From: Flavobacteriaceae bacterium
GTDB lineage: Bacteria; Bacteroidota; Bacteroidia; Flavobacteriales; Flavobacteriaceae
Length of the DNA: 9,402 nucleotides
Assembly (NCBI GenBank): GCA_030625995.1
Contig: DAOUPU010000085.1
Location: forward strand, 1-9,402
Direction: 5' to 3'
The translations under genes and the position numbers were made by a program. The notes beneath the pieces are model-generated. The model searched no databases. It was not told the origin of the DNA and was given only the letters and a program-made list of their open reading frames with translations. This document shows positions 1-7,327 of the stretch, piece after piece. The number at the start of each line of letters is the position of its first letter. Within the stretch, counting starts at the first letter, position 1.

Positions 1-1175
1 GGTTTGTTTCCGGCTAAATTCATAAGGTATTCCATTTCCTTAGGATTAGAAACTTCGCCTGTAGAACTAAAGCACTTTATATTACTCCAGTCCAGAGTTT
101 CCATACACTTTGTGTTTTTCCAATGTCTTACAATACTTGGAATTACACCTAACATGTTCACTTTTGCTTCCTGAACAAACTGTCCAAATTCTGTTCCTAA
201 AGGAGCATCGTAATATAATGCAATCGTTGCCTTATTTATTAAGGTTGCAAATACTAACCATGGTCCCATCATCCAGCCCAGATTTGTTGGCCAGCAAACA
301 ACATCATTTTTTTGAATATTTTGATGGTAAAACCCATCAGAAGCTCCCTTGATTGCTGTGGTATGATTCCAAGGAATCGCTTTAGGATCTCCTGTTGTTC
401 CTGATGAAAAGAGCACAGTAATTGTATCATTGGGGTTTTGAACTACAGTCTCAAAGTTATCATTATGAGATATAAAATCTTCATAATAAAGATCGTCTTT
501 TCTTAAGGCAATTCGTTCATTATCAGTATCAATAATAATTATTTTAGGTGCCTTTGCAGCTGTAATTTTATTGTATAAGGGGAGGGTTTTTCCCATTCTG
601 AACATCTTACTTTGTGTAAATATTACCTTAGGTTTTGTTAAAGTTAATCTGACCTCTATTTCATTTACCGTAAAGCTATCAGCAATGGTAACTACCGGAT
701 TACCGGCTTTTATTGCGGCGAGATAGATAGCAACGGCTTCCACAGTCATGGGCATACATATGGCTATATAATCTCCTTTGCTAAGACCTAGACCTTTTAA
801 ACCGTTTGCAATTTGATTTACAGTACTTTTCAACTTCCCTTGAGAAACGAAAGTAAGAGTTCCATCTTTTTGTTTGTAAGTTATAGCAGGATATTCTTCA
901 GTATTTTGAAAACAAGAATCTACAATATTTAATTTAGCCCCTTTGAGCCACGTAGAATTTTCTACATCCGCAATAGTAGACACCAGTGTACTATAGTTAT
1001 GATTTAGCTTAATATCAAGTGTATCGATTGTTTGTGACCAGAATTTCAATTTTTCATTCACCGACCATTGCCAAAAATCTTCATACTTATCAAAACCATT
1101 AAGCAGCATCATTTTATAAATATTACTTTTTTTAATAGTCTCGGTTGATGGTATCCATGAAGCTTTTGAAGTCAT
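1..1175 (-). CDS. AMP-forming acyl-CoA synthetase, AAE17/18-like (partial, C-terminus off the left edge)
   Basis: This is an adenylate-forming (ANL superfamily) enzyme that would activate a carboxylic acid with ATP and load it onto CoA; the substrate is not readable from sequence. About 391 residues are visible. Residues about 31-55 (YEDFWQWSVNEKLKFW) match the acetyl-CoA synthetase N-terminal domain, and residues 76-89 (WLKGAKLNIVDSCF) match the following WxxGxxLN segment. The ATP-binding P-loop is at 254-265 (VLFSSGTTGDPK), followed by 295-308 (WPTNLGWMMGPWLV). The wording of these blocks, and of 'IADSF' and 'FSSTGE', resembles plant peroxisomal acyl-activating enzymes 17/18 more than classical acetyl-CoA or acetoacetyl-CoA synthetases, as judged from memory. 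The YGxTE-like motif and the C-terminal catalytic Lys lie outside the window. The ATG (1175) comes one base after the PBP stop codon, so translation is probably coupled and the gene is the last visible member of the ricT-gldH-pbp operon. Confidence 0.88.
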   Translation of the reverse strand, partial: MTSKASWIPSTETIKKSNIYKMMLLNGFDKYEDFWQWSVNEKLKFWSQTIDTLDIKLNHNYSTLVSTIADVENSTWLKGAKLNIVDSCFQNTEEYPAITYKQKDGTLTFVSQGKLKSTVNQIANGLKGLGLSKGDYIAICMPMTVEAVAIYLAAIKAGNPVVTIADSFTVNEIEVRLTLTKPKVIFTQSKMFRMGKTLPLYNKITAAKAPKIIIIDTDNERIALRKDDLYYEDFISHNDNFETVVQNPNDTITVLFSSGTTGDPKAIPWNHTTAIKGASDGFYHQNIQKNDVVCWPTNLGWMMGPWLVFATLINKATIALYYDAPLGTEFGQFVQEAKVNMLGVIPSIVRHWKNTKCMETLDWSNIKCFSSTGEVSNPKEMEYLMNLAGNK

Positions 1176-1176
1176 C

Positions 1177-3477
1177 TTAAAAATCTATATCATCTGTCGG
1201 TTTTGTGGGTGTTGTTTCTTCTTCATCATCTTCCGTTTCCTCTGAGGCTGAGAAACAGTCAATTTTTATGGTAAGATTTTCCGGTTTTTCAAATTCTTCC
1301 TGACTAACGTTCAGATCTTCATCTGAATAACATTTTTGCATATATAATGCCCATATTGGCAAGGCCATTGTAGCACCCTGACCTCTTATAATATCTGTAA
1401 AATGAACAGATCTATCTTCGGCACCAACCCATACACCGGTGGCCAGGTTTGGTACGATTCCCATAAACCAGCCATCCGATTGATTTTGAGTTGTCCCGGT
1501 TTTTCCTGCTATAGCATTTTGGAATTTATAGGGATATCCTGTTACAACACTATCCGGGTATTTTCCGGATTCAGTTCTCAGTCTAATTCCTGAGCCAGAT
1601 CTGGTAACGCCTTCCATCAGATTTACAACAGTATAAGCAATTTCTTCATTTAGAACTTCTTTGGTTTTTGGCGTAAATTCCTCCAATACTGTTCCGTTTT
1701 TGTCCTCAATGCGTAAGATCATCATTGGTTTAATATACATTCCCTTATTTGCGAAGGTACTAAGCGCTCCTAACAATTCATATAGGCTTAAATCTATAGT
1801 ACCTAAAGCTATAGATGGTACTGCTACAATCTTTGATTCTATTCCAAGATTTTTAGCCAACCTGACAACATTTTGAGGGGTCGTTTGGTCTATTAAATTT
1901 GCAGAAATAACATTAATTGAATTTGCCAATGCATTTTTTAAAGTTCGGGAACCACCATATTTTTCTCCGGAATTTCTTGGTGTCCAATCTTCATCCAAAT
2001 GATATTTCCCTGCAGGAATTGTATATGGTGTATTTGGAAATTCATCACAAGGAGACAGACGTAACTGATTTATTGCAGTAGCATAAACAAAGGGCTTAAA
2101 AGTAGATCCTACTTGACGTTTCCCCTGCTTAACATGATCATATTGAAAATGTTTATAATTAATGCCACCAACCCAAGCTTTTACATGTCCCGTTTGAGGA
2201 TCTGTAGACAAAAGACCGGATTGCAGAATCTCCTTGTTATATCTGATAGAATCATAAGGTGTCATTATTGTATCTATATCGCCTTTCCAGGAAAATATTT
2301 TCATTTCGGTTTCAGTCTGAAATGATTCTAAAATTTCTTTTTCAGATTTATCCGCTTTTTTCATTTTCCTCCAGCGATCCGATCTTTTCATGGCAGAAAG
2401 CATCGTTCCCTTAATTTGTTCCTTGGTCAGGTCATAAAAAGGAGCTGTTTTGTTGCCCTTTTGCTGTTTATAAAAAACACGCTGTAAATTACTCATATGT
2501 TCCGACATGGCCTCCTCTGCATATTTTTGCATCCTGGAATCCAGCGAAACGTAAATTTTCAAACCATCGCGATAAATATTGTAACTCTCACCATTTGGCT
2601 TTGGATTACTCTTTATCCATGCTTTCATATAATCACGTAAATATTCTCTAAAATATGTTGCAGTACCATCGCTATGACCTTCTAGATTAATATCCAACTT
2701 CAATGGTAATTTTTGTAAGGAATCTTTCTCATGCTCTGAAATAAATTCATTCCGAGTCATTTGTTTAAGTACTACATTTCTTCTTTGTTCAACCATTTCG
2801 GGTCTACGCATAGGATTGTACAAGGATGAATTTTTAAGCATGCCTACAAGCATTGCAGATTCTTCTATTGTTAGTTCAGAAGGTTCTTTACCGAAATGAA
2901 TCCTGGCGGCAGATCTTATTCCAACAGCATTATGACCAAAATCATACTTATTAAAGTACATGGTAATAATTTCATTTTTTGTGTATTGTCGCTCCAGTTG
3001 AATGGAGATTATCCACTCTTTTGCCTTCTGAATTACGCGTTTGAAAATATTACCTGAGGCCCTTTTAGTGAACAACATTTTCGACAATTGCTGGGTAATC
3101 GTACTAGCACCACCATCCTGTCCAAATTTAAGGACAGCTCTTGTTGTTCCTTTTCCATCAATTCCAGAATGCGTATAAAATCGTTCATCTTCGGTAGCAA
3201 CCAATGCCTCAATCAAGGTCTGTGGCAGATCCTTAAATTTAACCGGAGTACGGTTTTCACGAAAATATTTTCCAAGTGTAATGCCATCTGAAGAAATAAC
3301 CTCCGTTGCCAAATTATTTTCAGGATTCTCTAATTCTTCAAAAGTGGGTAATTTACCAAAGACTCCTAAGGAAGCAAGAAGAAAAATGACAAATACAAAT
3401 ACTATAGCAGCTGCAAATATCTTCCATAGCCATTTTGTGAATTTTGAGGAAGTATTTTTAATCTTTTTATTCGCCAT
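1177..3477 (-). CDS. pbp1A: Class A penicillin-binding protein (PBP1A type): glycosyltransferase and transpeptidase
   Basis: This bifunctional peptidoglycan synthase polymerises lipid II and cross-links the peptides on the periplasmic side of the inner membrane. The 766-residue protein has a short basic cytoplasmic N-terminus and one membrane anchor (about 15-40). The GT51 domain shows the catalytic Glu96 in ATEDERFYTHSG (94-105), GASTITQQ (123-130), and KAKEW with Glu154 and Glu162 (151-162). The transpeptidase domain shows all three serine-acyltransferase motifs: S458-x-x-K461 (GSTFKPF), S520-I-N522 and K659-T-G661 (AGKTGTTQ). Both activities should therefore be intact. A Lys-rich linker (about 335-400) separates the domains, and the C-terminus ends in an acidic, Thr/Pro-containing tail (about 744-766). 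Length and domain order are usual for Bacteroidota PBP1A. The ATG at 3477 starts two bases after the gldH stop, and the next gene begins one base after this stop, so it is cotranscribed with both. Confidence 0.95.
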   Translation of the reverse strand: MANKKIKNTSSKFTKWLWKIFAAAIVFVFVIFLLASLGVFGKLPTFEELENPENNLATEVISSDGITLGKYFRENRTPVKFKDLPQTLIEALVATEDERFYTHSGIDGKGTTRAVLKFGQDGGASTITQQLSKMLFTKRASGNIFKRVIQKAKEWIISIQLERQYTKNEIITMYFNKYDFGHNAVGIRSAARIHFGKEPSELTIEESAMLVGMLKNSSLYNPMRRPEMVEQRRNVVLKQMTRNEFISEHEKDSLQKLPLKLDINLEGHSDGTATYFREYLRDYMKAWIKSNPKPNGESYNIYRDGLKIYVSLDSRMQKYAEEAMSEHMSNLQRVFYKQQKGNKTAPFYDLTKEQIKGTMLSAMKRSDRWRKMKKADKSEKEILESFQTETEMKIFSWKGDIDTIMTPYDSIRYNKEILQSGLLSTDPQTGHVKAWVGGINYKHFQYDHVKQGKRQVGSTFKPFVYATAINQLRLSPCDEFPNTPYTIPAGKYHLDEDWTPRNSGEKYGGSRTLKNALANSINVISANLIDQTTPQNVVRLAKNLGIESKIVAVPSIALGTIDLSLYELLGALSTFANKGMYIKPMMILRIEDKNGTVLEEFTPKTKEVLNEEIAYTVVNLMEGVTRSGSGIRLRTESGKYPDSVVTGYPYKFQNAIAGKTGTTQNQSDGWFMGIVPNLATGVWVGAEDRSVHFTDIIRGQGATMALPIWALYMQKCYSDEDLNVSQEEFEKPENLTIKIDCFSASEETEDDEEETTPTKPTDDIDF

Positions 3478-3479
3478 TT

Positions 3480-3989
3480 CTAATTTGTCTTTTCAATTTG
3501 TACTCCAACATCTGTAATCCCGTTAAGGTAAATAAGCCCTTCTACTTTCCTGGTTTTACGCATAGCATGTTGAACATGAATACTGTAATCTCCTTTGTAC
3601 GGAAATATCACATTCGTTTTATATTCTAATTTATTTTCTTTGATATCTGTGATCCCGGTTCCCAAGAAATTTCCATTTAGTGATGTCATTTCGTATTCTA
3701 AAGTGTCGACTATTTGATAATTATTTGGAAACTGAATACCAACAATAAGAAACAGATTACTAAATTCATAATCCTTATTATTTCTAAGATTGATGTAGAT
3801 ATTATTCTTATTTATTGTATCCACAGAATTAAACGAAAAATTAATAATGGAATCCTTATGCCATTTCGAATCTTCCATACTTCGGTATTTGTCAAAAACT
3901 ACTTTATCCGAACAAGAAACCATATAAAGAGTAACGCTAACAATTAATATAATATTTCGCAGATGAGATTTTCTTTTAGTCAATTGCAT
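3480..3989 (-). CDS. gldH: Gliding motility lipoprotein GldH
   Basis: GldH is a lipoprotein needed for gliding motility (and chitin use) in Flavobacterium johnsoniae; it acts in the cell envelope with the Gld machinery and the associated type IX secretion apparatus. The protein has 169 residues from the ATG at 3989. A basic N-terminus (LTKRKSHLR) is followed by a hydrophobic stretch and a lipobox-like YMVSC, with the lipidated Cys at residue 26. The mature part has the family's typical run YINLRNNKDYEFSNLFLIVG, then DTLEYEM, LGTGITDIKE and, near the end, QHAMRK and GITDVGVQIEK. An in-frame TTG sits directly before the ATG (3992-3990) and a TGA precedes that, so only these two starts are possible; ATG is preferred. 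The gene lies about 20 bases after ricT and 2 bases before the class A PBP gene, consistent with one operon. Family assignment is from recognised sequence pattern, not a search. Confidence 0.9.
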   Translation of the reverse strand: MQLTKRKSHLRNIILIVSVTLYMVSCSDKVVFDKYRSMEDSKWHKDSIINFSFNSVDTINKNNIYINLRNNKDYEFSNLFLIVGIQFPNNYQIVDTLEYEMTSLNGNFLGTGITDIKENKLEYKTNVIFPYKGDYSIHVQHAMRKTRKVEGLIYLNGITDVGVQIEKTN

Positions 3990-4009
3990 CAATCACTTAT
4001 ATTTCAAAT

Positions 4010-5176
4010 TTATTTTTTCCTGTTCTTCGAACTAAAATTTCGAGATTTCCTGTTTTTTCTTCTTTTATTTTTCCGTTTTGGTTTATCAAATCTGGTCAGA
4101 CTATCCTGACCAACAACATCAGAAAAAATTGATTTTTCTACTGTTTCAACCTCCAGATCCATTGAATATTCCTCCAAGCTCAATGCTTTTTTATTTTCCT
4201 TATTTAGAGCAATAATTTGATTGGCTTGTTCAACTTCCAATTTAATCCAATGAACGGAATTCTCTTTATATGCATACCATAACCACCCCTGAAAAATATC
4301 CATTTTTTGGAATACAGCAACCCCTTTTTCTGTTTGTAAATAGGTATCCGTTCTGGGAAATTTTTTTAACGCATCCAGGTAGGAATCCAATTCATAATTC
4401 AAACAACATTTTAACTTACCACATTGGCCAGCTAATTTTTGAGGATTTAGTGAGAGTTGTTGGTACCTTGCTGAAGAAGTACTGACCGATCTAAAATCAG
4501 TCAACCATGTGGAACAGCAAAGTTCTCGACCACAAGAACCAATGCCGCCTAATCGAGCAGCCTCCTGACGGAGCCCAACTTGTTTCATTTCAACCCGAAT
4601 ACTAAAGGTTCCGGCTAATTCTCTAATTAATTGTCTAAAATCAACTCGATCATCCGCGGTATAATAAAAAGTGGCTTTATTTCCATCCCCCTGAAATTCA
4701 ATATCGGACAACTTCATTTTTAAGCCTAATCGGCTAATCATTAATCTAGATTTTTTTTGAACTTCAGGCTCTTTTTCTCGTACAAGGATCCATTTATCAA
4801 TATCTTTTTGAGAGGCCTTTCGATAGATTTGCTTTATTTCTTCACTTCCGCTGGAAACAGCTTTTTTCTTCATTTGAATCTTTACCAATTCACCCATAAG
4901 GGTAATCACACCAATATCATGACCGGGAGAAGTTTCAACAGCAACAATATCTCCTATACACAGATTTAGGTTTTTTTTATTTTTATAGAACGACTTTCTG
5001 CCATTCTTAAATCTAACCTCAATAATATCAAATGGCTTTTGACCATTTGGCAAGGTCATGTTTGATAACCAGTCAAATACAGTAAGTTTATCGCAACTTC
5101 CGGAAGTACATGCGCCATTATTATTACAGCCCAAAGGCATCCCATTAGCAGAAGTTGAGCACGAGTTGCAGCTCAT
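4010..5176 (-). CDS. ricT: RicT/PSP1-domain protein (YaaT family) with Cys-rich N-terminal extension
   Basis: This belongs to the PSP1/RicT family. In Bacillus subtilis, RicT (YaaT) forms the RicAFT complex, which carries [4Fe-4S] clusters and influences RNase Y-dependent mRNA maturation and phosphorelay signalling; the role in Bacteroidota is not settled. The protein has 388 residues. The N-terminal extension is rich in Cys (C3, C6, C17, C23, C28) before the conserved LTVFDWLSNM. The PSP1 core contains VRFKNGRKSFY (54-64), GDIVAVE (75-81), FYYTADDRVDFRQLIREL (170-187) and RIGSCGRELCC-type motifs: GSCGRELCC (213-221, C215/C220/C221) and GQCGKLKCC (250-258, C252/C257/C258), the candidate cluster ligands. 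The tail (about 365-388) is strongly Lys/Arg-rich, which suggests nucleic-acid or ribosome contact (inference). The ATG at 5176 is the first codon of the conserved Cys-rich block. It is the first gene of the ricT-gldH-pbp-synthetase operon, and a promoter candidate lies about 65 bases upstream. Confidence 0.88.
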   Translation of the reverse strand: MSCNSCSTSANGMPLGCNNNGACTSGSCDKLTVFDWLSNMTLPNGQKPFDIIEVRFKNGRKSFYKNKKNLNLCIGDIVAVETSPGHDIGVITLMGELVKIQMKKKAVSSGSEEIKQIYRKASQKDIDKWILVREKEPEVQKKSRLMISRLGLKMKLSDIEFQGDGNKATFYYTADDRVDFRQLIRELAGTFSIRVEMKQVGLRQEAARLGGIGSCGRELCCSTWLTDFRSVSTSSARYQQLSLNPQKLAGQCGKLKCCLNYELDSYLDALKKFPRTDTYLQTEKGVAVFQKMDIFQGWLWYAYKENSVHWIKLEVEQANQIIALNKENKKALSLEEYSMDLEVETVEKSIFSDVVGQDSLTRFDKPKRKNKRRKNRKSRNFSSKNRKK

Positions 5177-5240
5177 AAGTTTTATATATTTTGAATTGAG
5201 AAATATCTAAATTCTCAAAAAAAGTTCGATTTTATAGGCG

Positions 5241-5273
5241 TAAATATACTCAATATTGATTAATAAAAATCAA
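5241..5273 (-). promoter_or_regulatory. Candidate Bacteroidota-type promoter for the ricT operon
   Basis: Read on the minus strand, TTG (5273-5271) is followed after 22 bases by TATATTTA (5248-5241). This is one mismatch from the Bacteroidota -7 consensus TAnnTTTG, and the spacing is within the 17-23 bases described for flavobacterial promoters. Transcription would start about 60 bases before the ricT ATG. The TTG overlaps the outer end of the inverted-repeat element at 5273-5541. Such short motifs occur by chance in AT-rich DNA. Confidence 0.35.
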
Positions 5274-5541
5274 AACCTGAGTTAGACCTGAGATTTGGAT
5301 CACAGAAAGCCAAGAGCGCAAGAGATTTGATGCTAAAATCAGGAAGATATAGTGAATTATATCTAGTAATTTTTAGTTCAAAGGTGTTGTGCTATTGGCT
5401 TACGAGCGAGCGGGCTTCTATAATTATAATCTATACTTCCTCAAATTTCCTTGAATTATCCCGATAGTCCATCGAAAATTTGAGTCGTCTAATATATAAT
5501 TATCTGAAGCTGTGGGCAAAGCGTAGTTCCAACTCAGGTTT
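5273..5541. repeat. Intergenic element bounded by an 11-bp perfect inverted repeat
   Basis: This covers most of the 369-base gap between ferredoxin and ricT, where no credible gene is present on either strand. The outer arms are AAACCTGAGTT (5273-5283) and its exact reverse complement AACTCAGGTTT (5531-5541); the match continues as 'aga' versus 'gga' after one mismatch. Between them are a small hairpin, AGATATA-n6-TATATCT (5345-5364), an 8-bp direct repeat GAGATTTG (5290-5297 and 5322-5329), and a long imperfect hairpin (5395-5532) listed separately. The layout resembles a miniature or degenerate repetitive element, but no target-site duplication is evident, and copies elsewhere cannot be checked from one window. 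The right arm ends four bases from the ferredoxin stop codon. Confidence 0.45.
5395..5532. other. Long imperfect nested hairpin in the ferredoxin-ricT gap
   Basis: Successive inverted pairs nest around one centre. They are TTGGCTTACG (5395-5404) with CGTAGTTCCAA (5522-5532, imperfect); GCTTC (5414-5418) with GAAGC (5506-5510); TAATTATA (5421-5428) with TATAATTA (5495-5502); CTCAAATTT (5440-5448) with AAATTTGAG (5476-5484, perfect 9 bp); and CGAT (5462-5465) with ATCG (5471-5474) around AGTCC. Ordered pairing over about 140 bases is hard to get by chance. It could be a palindromic repeat unit, or an RNA structure downstream of the ferredoxin gene acting as a terminator or mRNA-stabilising fold. 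No U-run marks a classical terminator. Confidence 0.5.
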
Positions 5542-5545
5542 AAAG

Positions 5546-5776
5546 TCATTTTAACTTTACGCTTATTATATTTACAGGACATGCTTCCTTTGCCTTTAAT
5601 ACATTTTCATGAATTGAAACATCTGGTGATTTCAAGGTAAAAAAACCTTTTTTATCTTTAGTATGTAGTAATACGCACTTACCGTCTTTTTTGGACATTT
5701 GAAACTGTTTAGGCGCCAATTCAACACAATAATTACATCCGATACATTTTTTTCTTTGCAAAGTAACAATGACCAT
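5546..5776 (-). CDS. Small ferredoxin with a single [4Fe-4S] cluster
   Basis: This is a soluble electron carrier of 76 residues. The cluster ligands are C11-x2-C14-x2-C17 (CIGCNYC) and C66 in the C-terminal ACPVNII motif, the pattern of monocluster [4Fe-4S] ferredoxins in which the second cluster has been lost. C34 is an additional Cys not needed for the cluster. The loop between the ligands is Lys-rich (KKDGK, TKDKK), so the protein is less acidic than many ferredoxins. The ATG at 5776 gives the expected short N-terminal beta strand (VIVTLQRKK) before the first Cys. It lies on the same strand as ricT but is separated from it by 369 structured non-coding bases, so cotranscription is uncertain; it diverges from holB. 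The redox partner cannot be told from the window. Confidence 0.88.
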   Translation of the reverse strand: MVIVTLQRKKCIGCNYCVELAPKQFQMSKKDGKCVLLHTKDKKGFFTLKSPDVSIHENVLKAKEACPVNIISVKLK

Positions 5777-5823
5777 AATAATTATTCAGAATTATATTTC
5801 GGTATTTCGAGCGTAAAACTTGG

Positions 5824-5831
5824 CAAAAATA
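5824..5831 (-). promoter_or_regulatory. Candidate -7 box for the ferredoxin gene
   Basis: Read on the minus strand this is TATTTTTG, an exact TAnnTTTG match, 47 bases before the ferredoxin ATG. No TTG is present at the expected upstream distance, so only the -7 half is supported. Confidence 0.3.
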
Positions 5832-5874
5832 CTCTTTTTTGATCAGTTGAATTAGAAAAAAAACGAAATCAAAA

Positions 5875-5908
5875 TTGTATTTGATAGAGTAAATAACTCC
5901 TAACTTTT
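5875..5908 (+). promoter_or_regulatory. Candidate promoter for holB
   Basis: TTG at 5875-5877 or 5881-5883 precedes TAACTTTT (5901-5908), one mismatch from TAnnTTTG, by 23 or 17 bases. Initiation would fall roughly 25 bases before the holB ATG. The surrounding 162-bp divergent region is very AT-rich, so chance matches are likely. Confidence 0.3.
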
Positions 5909-5938
5909 TAGTTCCTTTGTAAATTAGAATCGTCATCT

Positions 5939-7093
5939 ATGTTGTTTAAAGATATTATTGGGCAGGAAAGCATAAAAAAACATTTGATACAGACCGTATC
6001 AAATGGTAGGATAGCTCATGCCCAATTATTTGTTGCTCCCACAGGGAGTGGAGCCTTGCCAATGGCGATAGCTTATGCCCAATATATTTTATGTGGGAAT
6101 ACTAATGGTGAGAACAACACAGGTGACCAGACCTGCAATTTAAAATTTGAAAAGTTAGCACACCCTGATCTGCATTTTGCTTTTCCCGTTGCGGTAAATG
6201 AACGAGTAAAAAAGCATCCGATTAGCAGTAAATTTTACGAAGACTGGAGAATTTTTTTTGGAACAAATCCTTATGGAAGCTTGTTCAATTGGTATCAGGA
6301 CTTAGGAATTGAAAATAAACAAGGTCAAATAGGAGTAGATGAGGCTGAAGATATTGTTAAAAAATTATCTTTAAAATCGTACGAAGGAGGTTATAAAGTA
6401 ATGATTATCTGGATGGCCGAGAAAATGAATATTGCGGCGGCTAATAAATTGCTTAAATTAATAGAAGAACCGCCAAAAGACACCCTTTTACTTCTGATCA
6501 CAGAGAACGAAGAACGAATTATTAAAACCATACTATCACGATGTCAGGTTTTACATTTTAGGGCACTTAGTGAAAGTGATATAAAGAATACATTGATTTT
6601 AGAACACGCCATCGATGACAATCAAGCAGCGAAAATCTCTCATCAATCAAACGGGAACTGGAATAAGGCTTTGCATCTGATTCACAATGATGATACTGAA
6701 CAAATTTTTGAAAAATGGTTTATCGCTTGGGTAAGATCGGCTTTTAGGGCTAAAGGTAATGCTAGTGTGGTTCAAGATTTAATAAAATGGAGTGAGGAAA
6801 TATCCAAGACTGGCAGAGAAACTCAAAAGAGATTTTTAAAGTATTGTTCCCATTTTTTTCGACAAGCATTATTAACTAATTATAATGCAGGTGATTTGGT
6901 TTTTTTTGAATCACAAACCTCTAATTTTGATTTGAAAAAATTTGCTCCTTTTGTACATGGTGCAAATATTGAAGATATAAATGCAGCAATTGAAGACGCC
7001 TTGTATCATATCGAACGAAACGGTAATGCCAAAATAATTTTGCTCGATCTGTCTATGCATTTGACAAGATATTTACATCAGGAGGAGCATTAA
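5939..7093 (+). CDS. holB: DNA polymerase III subunit delta' (clamp loader)
   Basis: The delta' subunit is part of the clamp-loader complex that opens the beta clamp and places it on primed DNA during chromosome replication. The protein has 384 residues and an AAA+ fold. The N-terminus (FKDIIGQESIKKHL, then GRIAHAQLF) is typical. The P-loop position reads APTGSGALPMA (33-43) and lacks the GKT lysine, as expected for delta', which does not hydrolyse ATP. GVDEAEDIVKKLSLKSYEGGYKV-type residues (132-154), KLLKLIEEPP (170-179) and the S200-R201-C202 sensor/arginine-finger motif are present. Only C52 and C66 remain where many delta' proteins have a four-Cys zinc module; the NTNGENNTG insert between them is, from memory, shared by flavobacterial homologues. 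The C-terminal collar-like domain follows from about 215. The ATG at 5939 fits the family start. The gene diverges from the ferredoxin gene and stands alone on its strand here. Confidence 0.93.
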   Translation: MLFKDIIGQESIKKHLIQTVSNGRIAHAQLFVAPTGSGALPMAIAYAQYILCGNTNGENNTGDQTCNLKFEKLAHPDLHFAFPVAVNERVKKHPISSKFYEDWRIFFGTNPYGSLFNWYQDLGIENKQGQIGVDEAEDIVKKLSLKSYEGGYKVMIIWMAEKMNIAAANKLLKLIEEPPKDTLLLLITENEERIIKTILSRCQVLHFRALSESDIKNTLILEHAIDDNQAAKISHQSNGNWNKALHLIHNDDTEQIFEKWFIAWVRSAFRAKGNASVVQDLIKWSEEISKTGRETQKRFLKYCSHFFRQALLTNYNAGDLVFFESQTSNFDLKKFAPFVHGANIEDINAAIEDALYHIERNGNAKIILLDLSMHLTRYLHQEEH

Positions 7094-7327
7094 AAAAGGG
7101 TGTGACCATAAATTTAAGGGGTATAATAACAAATGTGCTAATGATTAATTGTTTTAATGAGAGAATAAAATAATTAGTTTAAATAAAATATACATAAATG
7201 GTGATTTAATGTTGAATTATTTACGCATTGTTTCCTTGTTGCATTAACTCATTATTTGCAGTTTCATTAATCAAAATCAAAAATATTTTTTACCATTAAA
7301 ATAAAAGTAGAACAAAAAAAAAGAATA

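Noticed and set aside
110..352. 80-codon plus-strand frame within the acyl-CoA synthetase
   Set aside because: It is antisense to a conserved coding region that includes functional motifs, and the product is featureless.
3281..3517. 78-codon plus-strand frame opposite the PBP start
   Set aside because: It is the antisense shadow of the PBP membrane anchor and the pbp-gldH junction, with no family resemblance.
3990..3992. TTG as the start of gldH
   Set aside because: An ATG follows immediately in frame, and the signal peptide and lipobox are unaffected; TTG is the less likely choice.
5733..5936. 67-codon minus-strand reading frame overlapping the ferredoxin start
   Set aside because: It spans the AT-rich divergent promoter region and overlaps the well-supported ferredoxin frame; the translation shows no domain or motif.
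7142..7273. 8-bp inverted pair TGATTAAT / ATTAATCA in the holB-hemolysin III gap
   Set aside because: The arms are pure AT-type sequence over 100 bases apart in very AT-rich DNA, so chance is the best explanation; no U-run or GC stem marks a terminator in 7094-7327.
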